A model generated the notes under the pieces. It had not been told where the DNA came from, did not search any database, and was given only the letters and a program-made list of their open reading frames with translations. DNA of 5,291 bases from Porphyromonadaceae bacterium (lineage in GTDB: Bacteria; Bacteroidota; Bacteroidia; Bacteroidales; Paludibacteraceae), in contig CAJPPQ010000084.1 of assembly GCA_905372605.1 (NCBI GenBank), positions 1 through 5,291 on the forward strand, given 5' to 3'. The translations under genes were made by a program, and so were the position numbers. Positions 1 through 5,291 of the stretch are shown piece by piece. Within the stretch, counting starts at the first letter, position 1. Every line of letters begins with the position of its first letter.

Positions 1-106
1 TGCTGCCGATACCGGTGAAAGCTATCGTCGAAGCAGGGTTGTCGTTTGTACGGTAAGTAGGTTTCGTTATATCCCACACAGTCGTAAACCAACTGGTAGG
101 AGTAAT
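1..106 (-). other. Module 6, start of linker only (cut by window edge)
   Basis: After the last Cys of module 5 the sequence restarts the module pattern with TSWFTTVWDITKPTYRTNDN, matching the opening motif of modules 1-5, and continues with STIAFTGIGS to the window edge. The gene therefore goes on for at least one more module; the number of further modules and the nature of the C-terminus cannot be seen. Confidence 0.75.
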
Positions 107-3100
107 GCAGTTGGCGGCGTATGTACCGCCGGTGATAGTCCAACCACGTGCCTGAAGGGCTGTGATAGCAGCCTGTCCCGTCTGGTTGTAGTATTGGGTG
201 GTACCGAACGGGCTTAGGTTTATACTATTTTTATTAAGTGCCGCTGCCTGCGTCTTCCACGAGTCGAGTGTCGACGAGAGGTTTTCGCAGCCCATACCGC
301 AGTCGTCGAACATATATGCCATAGCGGTAATAGCATCTATACGGAAGTTGTCGAGCGGTTGGTCGAACGAATGAGCTCCGTGGAACATGTGTTGCATATC
401 GGTAACGTTACGAGTATCCCAATTGCTAAGCGGTTGGTTGAACTTAATGTCGTCTTGGAACATTGCTTGCATATCGGTAACATTCGATACGTCCCAGTCT
501 TTGATAGACGAGTTGTATACCAAGCTGTCGCACATAGCAAACATCAGACTCATATTCGTTACATTCGTCAAGTCGGGTACGTCGGTTGCCGTTACGTCCA
601 AGTTTGCACACATAAGAAAAGCATGTCGCATAGTGCTCCATCTATTTGTACCCCATTGTGTTACTTTCCTCAGACGACGTAAATCGCTCGCTTCTACTAA
701 GGTACCGAAAGTACTGCCCGCTATATTGGGGTTCTTATATGCTATGACACGGTATTTTCCCGTCGGGTTGAGTCCCGTTATAGTGTAAGGACTAATGTTG
801 CTTGCCATGACGTTGGTATCTATACCCTTGTCGGTCGGGTCGTTGATATTGATATATTCCACCACGAAGTGGAGACCGTACAGGCTGGTTCGTAGCGATG
901 TAGCTGTTCCGGTAGTATGCGGTATCGACATATCCCACTCGGTAACAAAGTCGGAAGGTAGTACCTTACCTATGACACTACAGCTAAAGTCGAATGTGTC
1001 GCCCCCAAACTGCCAGTTTTTCTTGCTCGCAATCAGCTCTCGTGCATACTTACCGATACGACCGTATTTCATATTGTGTTGTAGGGTCATATATACGTTA
1101 GGCTTGAGAGAATCGACGTTTTGTGCCCAGCTGTAGAGTGTGCTCGAGTAGTTTTCACAGCTCATACCCGAGTGACCGAACATCTCGCCCATCATGGTGC
1201 TGGCGAAGGGTTTCCAGTTGTCAAGAGGCTGGTTGAAGGCAGTAGCTCCGTAGAACATAGCCCCCATACTTGTCGATTTACGTACATCCCAGCGGTCGAG
1301 AGGTTGGTTGAAAGAAGTAGCGGTGTTGAACATAGTATGCATACTTGTAACTTTCGATACGTTCCAATCGTTCAGCGGTCGGTTGAATGCTGCGGCTCCG
1401 TCGAACATACTACGCATATCGGTTACTTTCGATACATTCCAGCCTCCTATCGGTTGGTTGAAGGCAGCAGCATGAGAAAACATAGCACTCATATTGGTTA
1501 CTTTCGATACATTCCAGCCGCCTATCGGTTGGTTGAAGGTAGCAGCACGAATAAACATACTACTCATATCGGTTACATTAGATACATCCCAGCTACCTAT
1601 ATTGCGATTGAAAGCAGAAGCCATACCGAACATACCTGCCGTATTCTTTATCGTGCTTACGTCCCAAGTGCCTATCTTGTCGTGTAGGTCGGTCATCGCC
1701 ATACAGCCCCAGAACATATATTTAAGTCCATCGTTGCCTGTTACCTCGCTAAGGTCGGGAGTGTCGGTAGCCTTTAGCTCCATACGCTCGTAACCGATAA
1801 ATGCCGAGTCGAGCCGCTGCCATTTATTATTACCCCAGTGGTCGACGCTCGTGAGGGCTATAGAGTGTGCTCCGGGCATATATAACCCCGTAAGCGTGCC
1901 GTTGCCGGGAAAGACTTTGACTTTTACCACACCTGGGACACTCACTTTTTGCCCATATTTATTTTTTAAAGTATACGGATGCCCCGGCGAAGCATTGGCG
2001 GCTGTATCTATACCCGCCGTATATGCAGGAGGATACTGAGTACTATCTATCGCCTCCCATACGACAGTGAAGTTGGTACCAATAGCATTGATAGTAAGGG
2101 TATCCTGATATGTATTAGTGTTAGGTACCTGCCAAGTAGTCTCATAAAAGTCTTCTTTACAGTCGGGAGCAAGATAATGCACGTCCATATCATACGCTCC
2201 TCTTCTTACCAGTTCTTTATGTGCAGCCATACCTGCCACATTAAGAGGTAAAAGGCAATTGTCGCCTGCATAGAAGTGTGCCTGAGGAATAAAAGAAGTC
2301 TGAGCTGCCCAGCCCACAAAGGTAGCAGAGTAGTTTTCGCACCTCATACCGCTACGCTCGAACATACCATCACCATAGCATCCCGACTTCATAGTCCAAG
2401 TACCAAGATTTTGGTCGAACGACGAAGCTTTCTGAAACATAAAGGAATAATTAGCTACATTAGCCGTCTTACTATCCCATAATCCTATCGGTTGATTAAA
2501 GGAAGTAGCTTCTCGGAACATACCATCCATATCAGTAACACTCGAGACATCCCAGCCTGTTATATCTTGATTAAACGAGGTAGCACCATTGAACACATTT
2601 TGCATATTAGTCACATTAGAGACCTTACTTCCCCATAAAAGAGGGCTATTGAACGAAGTAGCTCCTTGGAACAAGTTACTCATATTGGTAATATGCGAAA
2701 CATCCCAACCGCTCAAATCTTGGTTGAACGACGTAGCTCCTTGGAACATAGATTGAATGCTTTTTACATCGCTCGGCATACTCCAGCTATTGATTGAGGG
2801 CACCATAGTAAGCGACGAACACTCTTGGAACATACTTTGCATAGCTCCATTATATGGGTTCAAATCCGACAATTGAGTAAGATTCGGTATGTCGGTAGCA
2901 AGTACTTTCATATTACGTGCTTTTAAGAAAGCGGCATTTAAACTTTTCCACACCGCACTGCCCCACTGCTCTAAATAGATAAGTCTACCGGCATCTCCAT
3001 TGCTCCAACCCAAATTTAATACAGGATCGGTGCCGATGGTGGCTTTAAGTCGGTATACTCCCGCGTGGGGGAGTCCGGTTACCATTAAGGGATTGGACGG

Positions 3101-3772
3101 TGTACCGCTAAGCCCCGTAAGAGTGCCGTTGTTGGCAGGATTGCCCACCTCTTCCCAATCTATCGTAACGTTGCTTCCTTGTATATTGGTGGCTATATCG
3201 AGAGGCGAGCCGGTGGTTCGCGTTGTGGGGATACGGGTATCCCAGACGGTAATATACCTACCCGAGGCATCGGCTCCGTCGCAGCCTGCCGAGAGGAGGT
3301 CGCCTACGAAAGTCCAACTTTTGTTTGTCTGTAAGTTCGTGCGTATCGTTGCAGCTCCGTTGCCGTAGTTTACATTTGCAGCTCCGAGCCGGATATTGCT
3401 TGGAGTAGACGACTTCATATTCCACCCGGCAAGGGTCTCTTTGTACGAGGCGCAGCTTATCCCAGAGTTGTCGAACATATTGAGCATTGCGGTATTGCCA
3501 TCGGTAACGCCGCCCAGATTCCATTCCCCAAGCGAGTAGTCGAAAGCAGTAGCACCGGAGAACATACCCGAGAAATCGGCAATATGAGATACGTTGAGGC
3601 GGTTTAGATGTTGGTTAAATGCTGTTGCTCCTGCAAACATCGACTTTAACGAGGTTACGTTCGATAAATTCCAATCTTCTATTGACGGTACGGTAGTAAG
3701 CCCCGTACAGTTTTGGAACATAGCCTCGAGGCTCGTGCACTCCGATAGATTTGGTACGTCGGCAGCAGATAG
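1..3772 (-). CDS. Downstream ORF of the same surface protein: modules 2 (rest) to 6 (start), partial at 3' side
   Basis: This frame is open without a stop from 3823 (after a TAA at 3824-3826) to the window edge, and homologous coding begins at 3772 with LSAADVPNL, which directly continues the N-cap interrupted by the frameshift. It encodes about 1,257 residues: the rest of module 2, complete modules 3, 4 and 5, and the linker start of module 6. It carries no signal peptide, so it is not an independent gene. A gene caller would probably start it at the first in-frame ATG (3721) or at the GTG at 3817 or TTG at 3787, but none of these looks like a genuine start because the homology runs through them. 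Contents are 15 further DUF285 units in four arrays, four more C-caps with the SG-M/I-x-C motif, and beta-rich linkers. If the frameshift is real this segment would not be translated as an exported protein. Confidence 0.85.
107..979 (-). other. Module 5 (291 aa, short module)
   Basis: The linker starts FVTEWDMSIPHTTGTATS and contains HFVVEYININDP and KGIDTNVMASNISPYT, the latter recalling the GIDTAANASPGHPYT element of module 4. The N-cap has VTQWGTNRWSTMRHAF and NLDVTATDVPDL. Only two clear DUF285 units (347-496) precede a C-cap with CGMGCENLSSTLDSW (Cys codon at 289) and a final Cys at 109. Confidence 0.75.
347..496 (-). repeat. DUF285/PARCEL array 5: two units
   Basis: Units lie at 422-496 (WDVSNVTDMQAMFQDDIKF) and 347-421 (WDTRNVTDMQHMFHGAHSF). 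The next copy begins with Phe instead of Trp (codon at 346) and runs as FRIDAITAMAYMFDDCGMGC into the C-cap. The array size matches that of module 2. Confidence 0.85.
980..2158 (-). other. Module 4 (393 aa, largest module)
   Basis: The linker starts FYETTWQVPN and has GTNFTVVWEAIDS followed by a longer loop with YTAGIDTAANASPG. A lysine-rich segment KNKYGQKV and a FPGNGTLTGLYMPG turn follow. The N-cap has VDHWGNNKWQRLDSAF and ATDTPDL. The array holds six units of exactly 75 bp at 1217-1666, the most regular in the gene. The C-cap has SGMSCENYSSTLYSWA (Cys codon at 1159) and a final Cys at 982. Confidence 0.77.
1217..1666 (-). repeat. DUF285/PARCEL array 4: six exact 75-bp units
   Basis: Units lie at 1592-1666, 1517-1591, 1442-1516, 1367-1441, 1292-1366 and 1217-1291, all 75 bp and all beginning with a Trp codon. 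Three consecutive units share WNVSKVT, and two adjacent junctions share a 24-base identical stretch (plus-strand 1421-1444 and 1496-1519, exactly one period apart) with only scattered differences on either side. This is the most homogeneous array in the window and the best candidate for recent unit duplication. Confidence 0.92.
2159..3280 (-). other. Module 3 (374 aa)
   Basis: The linker YITVWDTRIPTTRTTG followed by GSNVTIDWEEVGNP and NNGTLTGL is clearly closest to the module 2 linker. The N-cap has LEQWGSAVWKSLNAAF, ATDIPNL and ECSSLTMVPSI. Five DUF285 units lie at 2399-2785 with lengths of 72-81 bp. The C-cap has SGMRCENYSATFVGWA with Cys codon at 2341 and a final Cys at 2161. It is uninterrupted and well conserved. 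Confidence 0.77.
2399..2785 (-). repeat. DUF285/PARCEL array 3: five units of uneven length
   Basis: Units lie at 2708-2785 (78 bp), 2636-2707 (72), 2555-2635 (81), 2480-2554 (75) and 2399-2479 (81). All start at a Trp codon and contain M/L-F or V-F plus A-(T/S)-S-F. Length changes are whole codons, located between the Trp and the NVT element or at the unit end, so the frame is kept. Several units use GATSF rather than GATAF, a signature shared within this module and suggesting local expansion. Confidence 0.88.
3524..3673 (-). repeat. DUF285/PARCEL array 2: two units
   Basis: Two 75-bp units lie at 3599-3673 and 3524-3598. The first begins with the usual Trp (WNLSNVTSLKSMFAGATAF). The second has Leu in place of that Trp (LNVSHIADFSGMFSGATAF) and loses the NQP motif (DYS). 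A third, degenerate copy starts at the Trp codon at 3523 (WNLGGVTDGNTAMLNMF) and merges into the C-cap. Confidence 0.82.
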
Positions 3773-5283
3773 ATGAGTACTGTACAACCCTTGAAGGCAT
3801 CTTTTAGCGACTGCCACTTGATATTACTCCAATTCACGACATCGATAATATAGCCGTTCGATAGGGGAGCTTCGGTAGTAGATAGCTTTGTTATCGACGA
3901 CGACGCACTGCCTGTAGGTACAAATACACCTATGATATAAGTACCGGCCGAAGGCAGCGTGATAGCATCGCCCGTATTAAGCCCGTTTATTATATTACTA
4001 TTCCACGGATTACCCACTTCGGTATATTTTATCGAAAAGTTGGTACCCACTACATTGGTGTTTATCACTCTATTGGTAGGGGTAGCCGCTCCCGTAGCAT
4101 CACGACGGGTATCTACCTTTATCGTGTACTGATCGTAGTTTATTCCATCGCAATCTTGATAATAATATCCTGCCTCAAGAATATTGATACCTTTATTCTG
4201 ACGTAGGTACCTCATTATATTTCTTGCAGTGCGGCTATAGGCTACACCCGTGAAGTCTATCTCGATAGTCTTTCCTATGGTAGATGGATTGAACTCACTA
4301 TTTCTTGCCCAACCATTGAGGGTTGCCGTAAGGTTTTGGCACTGCATTCCCGAACCAAATAGTATTTTCTCAGTACTACTACGACTCAAACTCGAATTTA
4401 ACACCCAATCTTCGAGCGATTGGTTGAAAGCCGTGGCTCCTTTGAACATATAACTTATACCGGTAACATTCTTCATCTTATTGCCCCAGCCATTTACATT
4501 TCCATTGAAAGCTGTAGCACCGTAGAACATATGGCTCATATTGGTAACATTAGCCGTATTCCAGTTCCCTATAGGCCGATTAAATGCAGTAGCTCCGTAG
4601 AACATTTGACTCATATCTGTAACATTCCCCGTATTCCAGTTCCCTATTGGCTGATTAAATGCAGTAGCTCCGGAGAACATCCCCGACATATTTGTAACAT
4701 TCGCCGTATTCCAATTTAACGGCTGATTAAAAGCAGTAGCTCTATGGAACATATAACTCATATCTGTAACATTCGCCGTCTGCCACCCTGATATAGAGCC
4801 ATTAGCATTTACAAGACTTGTACAACCGTAAAACATATTACTCACGTATTGGCAAGCAGAGAGATTTGGTATATCGGTAGCAGTTACATCAAGATTTTTA
4901 CAGGACTGAAATGTACCATAAAAAGAAGACCATACGGTAGTTCCCCACTGCTCTATTTTTAGAAGGGTATTAGAATTATAAAAGGATACCACATTGAGAG
5001 TACCGCCGTATGCATATATACGGTACTGCTGTCCTGCCGTAATTCCTGTTGTTATAGTGTAGTTTCCGTTAATTCCCGTAAATGTCTGCATTGTAGCAGG
5101 AATTTCATTGCCCGAACCATCGAGTTGGACACACTTCAAAGTATATCCGTTGCCGGCAGCATTAAAATTAATAGTAGTCCCGTCAGGTTTCCATACCGTT
5201 ATGAACCAGTCATTAGCGTTCTGCCCTACGGCTACTGAGGCGAGAGCAGCGAAGAAAAATAGAAAAAGAAAAACTTTCTTCAT
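3679..5283 (-). CDS. N-terminal ORF of the DUF285-repeat surface protein (534 aa, truncated by frameshift)
   Basis: The ORF begins with ATG-AAG-AAA at 5283. An upstream ATG at 5288 hits a stop after two codons, so 5283 is the only sensible start; only 8 upstream bases are present and a ribosome binding site cannot be judged. Residues 1-20 are a Sec signal peptide. Residues 21-108 are a beta-rich Thr/Gly/Asn-rich linker, 109-166 an N-cap (EQWGTTVW; TATDIPNL; GCTSL), 167-292 five DUF285 units, 293-378 the C-cap (SGMQC at 311-315, Cys378), and 379-503 the linker and N-cap of module 2. After Leu503 homology stops abruptly: residues 504-534 are out-of-frame readthrough ending in TAG at 3679-3681. 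The protein as encoded would be an exported one-and-a-bit-module fragment without any C-terminal anchoring or sorting signal. Family: DUF285, named BspA-family leucine-rich repeat surface protein in many annotations. The family call is secure; the ligand and role are unknown. Confidence 0.9.
   Translation of the reverse strand: MKKVFLFLFFFAALASVAVGQNANDWFITVWKPDGTTINFNAAGNGYTLKCVQLDGSGNEIPATMQTFTGINGNYTITTGITAGQQYRIYAYGGTLNVVSFYNSNTLLKIEQWGTTVWSSFYGTFQSCKNLDVTATDIPNLSACQYVSNMFYGCTSLVNANGSISGWQTANVTDMSYMFHRATAFNQPLNWNTANVTNMSGMFSGATAFNQPIGNWNTGNVTDMSQMFYGATAFNRPIGNWNTANVTNMSHMFYGATAFNGNVNGWGNKMKNVTGISYMFKGATAFNQSLEDWVLNSSLSRSSTEKILFGSGMQCQNLTATLNGWARNSEFNPSTIGKTIEIDFTGVAYSRTARNIMRYLRQNKGINILEAGYYYQDCDGINYDQYTIKVDTRRDATGAATPTNRVINTNVVGTNFSIKYTEVGNPWNSNIINGLNTGDAITLPSAGTYIIGVFVPTGSASSSITKLSTTEAPLSNGYIIDVVNWSNIKWQSLKDAFKGCTVLIYLLPTYQIYRSARASRLCSKTVRGLLPYRQ
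3772..3777 (-). other. Frameshift site within the module 2 N-cap
   Basis: Reading leftward, the upstream frame is in register through GTA-CTC (Val502-Leu503; CTC at 3775-3777), then two bases AT (3774-3773) are left over before CTA-TCT-GCT-GCC-GAC resumes the family pattern from 3772. The sister modules have exactly one residue at this place (FQSCKNL-D-VTATD in module 1, FLMCANL-D-VTATD in module 5), so one base is missing from an NAT/ANT-type codon; GAT (Asp) is the simplest restoration. The site is not in a homopolymer, and no X-XXY-YYZ slippery heptamer is present, so I favour a mutation or a sequence error over programmed frameshifting. Confidence 0.85.
4150..5223 (-). other. Module 1 (residues 21-378)
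   Basis: This is the first mature module. Its linker (WFITVWKPDG, then Thr/Gly-rich strands) is more divergent than the later linkers and lacks the EVGNP element of modules 2 and 3. The N-cap has EQWGTTVWSSF, SCKNLDVTATDIPNL and GCTSL. Five DUF285 units follow at 4408-4785. The C-cap has SGMQCQN, a TLNGWA helix-like stretch and a final Cys378, 63 residues after Cys315. The predicted fold is a beta-sandwich-like linker joined to a repeat solenoid; this is inferred from pattern only. Confidence 0.75.
4408..4785 (-). repeat. DUF285/PARCEL array 1: five units
   Basis: Units lie at 4714-4785 (72 bp), 4639-4713, 4564-4638, 4489-4563 (75 bp each) and 4408-4488 (81 bp). The theme is W-N-T-A-N-V-T-N-M-S-x-M-F-x-G-A-T-A-F-N-Q-P-I-G-N. 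The middle units are close copies at nucleotide level: a 17-base plus-strand string at 4556-4572 recurs exactly 75 bases later at 4631-4647. The last unit carries a two-residue insertion before NVT and drifts from consensus, as expected for the end of an array. Confidence 0.9.
5224..5283 (-). other. Sec signal peptide (residues 1-20)
   Basis: The N-terminus MKKVFLFLFFFAALASVAVG has two Lys, a long Phe/Leu/Ala hydrophobic core and small residues before Gln21. The best cleavage site by the -3/-1 rule is Ala18-Val19-Gly20 | Gln21. There is no Cys near the site, so it is not a lipoprotein signal. Gln at the mature N-terminus is frequent in exported Bacteroidota proteins, including type IX secretion cargo, but the C-terminal sorting domain needed to confirm that route is not in the window. 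Confidence 0.88.
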
Positions 5284-5291
5284 ATCATTAA
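5284..5291 (-). other. Eight bases upstream of the start codon
   Basis: The transcribed-strand leader visible is TTAATGAT immediately before the ATG. It has no Shine-Dalgarno-like GGAGG, which is common in Bacteroidota, but it is too short to assess translation initiation or a promoter. Confidence 0.5.

Larger units (their letters stand above)
3281..4149 (-). other. Module 2 (frameshifted; about 290 aa after repair)
   Basis: The linker begins YTIKVDTRRDATGAATP and contains GTNFSIKYTEVGNP, followed by a GDAITLP-AGTYIIGVF strand pair. The N-cap has VVNWSNIKWQSLKDAFKGC, and its ATD-like element (SAADVPNL) is reached only by changing frame. It contains just two recognisable DUF285 units (3524-3673). 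The C-cap has SGISCAS (Cys codon at 3454) and a final Cys at 3283, spacing 57. This is one of the two short modules and the only one with a lesion. Confidence 0.72.
1..5283 (-). pseudogene. Giant modular DUF285/BspA-family surface protein gene, frameshifted, 3' end outside window
   Basis: This entry covers the whole locus as one gene. Restoring one base at about 3773-3774 gives a conceptual product of about 1,761 residues with no other stop and no C-terminus in view. It contains a signal peptide, five complete modules of roughly 290-390 residues and the first ~35 residues of a sixth. Each module is a beta-rich linker, an N-cap with an aromatic QWG-type motif, an array of 25-residue DUF285 repeats and a Cys-containing C-cap. 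Proteins of this class are surface-exposed or secreted, and adhesion or host/particle binding is often proposed for them; no enzymatic motif is visible. The single lesion falls at the same relative place in an otherwise intact module, so it is either a recent inactivating mutation or a sequence/assembly error. I call it a pseudogene only on the sequence as given; the conservation of the reading frame on both sides argues that the gene was functional until very recently. Confidence 0.72.

Noticed and set aside
387..1136. Plus-strand ORFs opposite modules 4 and 5
   Set aside because: They have no recognisable domains, and each lies fully inside the continuous minus-strand reading frame.
1217..1666. 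Regular 75-bp periodicity resembling a CRISPR-like or satellite array
   Set aside because: The period is a whole number of codons, the variation is spread through the unit with no repeat/spacer division, and every unit encodes the same protein motif.
1121..1687. 188-residue plus-strand ORF with its own 25-residue repeat (RLVEGSS, HIGYFRYIP)
   Set aside because: It lies exactly antisense to array 4. Its periodicity is the mirror of the 75-bp units, and lack of stops is forced by copying one stop-free unit. The minus strand has the recognised family, signal peptide and continuous architecture.
3000..3368. Plus-strand ORF of 122 residues opposite the module 3 linker and module 2 C-cap
   Set aside because: Composition is typical of antisense noise; the minus frame here encodes well-conserved linker and cap motifs.
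3773..3774. Phase variation by slipped-strand mispairing
   Set aside because: There is no homopolymer or long short-tandem tract at the site, only two copies of a tetranucleotide (ATCT), too few for a typical contingency locus.
3768..3783. Programmed -1 ribosomal frameshifting at the lesion
   Set aside because: A -1 step would restore a residue count matching the sister modules, but no slippery heptamer is present and I see no obvious downstream stimulator. The other modules encode the same region without a shift.
3615..3800. Minus-strand ORF of 61 residues and the other short minus ORF at 3258-3524
   Set aside because: Both are in frames other than the DUF285 frame and have no family similarity; they are out-of-frame shadows.
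4420..4719. 99-residue plus-strand ORF with HIGNI-R-IPVPY repeats
   Set aside because: It is the antisense shadow of array 1, with the same repeat-driven openness as the one opposite array 4.

Overview
The window is essentially one very large gene read on the minus strand. It starts at the ATG at 5283 and runs leftward through base 1, so the C-terminus lies outside the window. My translation finds one continuous architecture of about 1,761 codons, interrupted by a single frameshift at about 3773-3774. As sequenced, the first frame stops at 3679 after 534 residues. The second frame is open from 3772 (after an in-frame stop at 3824-3826) to the window edge.

The product is a secreted, multi-module repeat protein of the DUF285 / 'BspA family leucine-rich repeat surface protein' type. 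Its repeats are those described as PARCELs: 75-bp units encoding about 25 residues with the theme W(D/N)-V-S-N-V-T-D-M-S-x-M-F-x-G-A-T-x-F-N-Q-P. After a Sec signal peptide (residues 1-20, then Gln21) come five complete modules and the start of a sixth. Each module has the same order: a beta-rich linker opening with a motif like [FY]-x-T-x-W-D, a Q-W-G-x-x-x-W / A-T-D-x-P-x-L N-cap, a DUF285 array, and a C-cap containing S-G-M-x-C-E-N and ending about 60 residues later in another Cys. Array sizes in order of translation are 5, 2, 5, 6 and 2 units.

The organism is most likely a member of the Bacteroidota, perhaps Bacteroidales. This is an inference from the protein type, the non-lipoprotein signal peptide with Gln at the mature N-terminus, and the moderate GC content. 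The C-terminal sorting domain that would settle a type IX secretion route is not in view.

There is no intergenic stretch longer than the 8 bases upstream of the start codon, so no promoter, terminator, RNA gene, mobile element or CRISPR array can be supported. Plus-strand ORFs are antisense shadows of the repeats. The points worth attention are the frameshift, where alignment to sister modules identifies the damaged codon, the uneven expansion of the repeat arrays between conserved caps, and the conserved Cys pair in each module. I see no sign of a multi-gene novel system.
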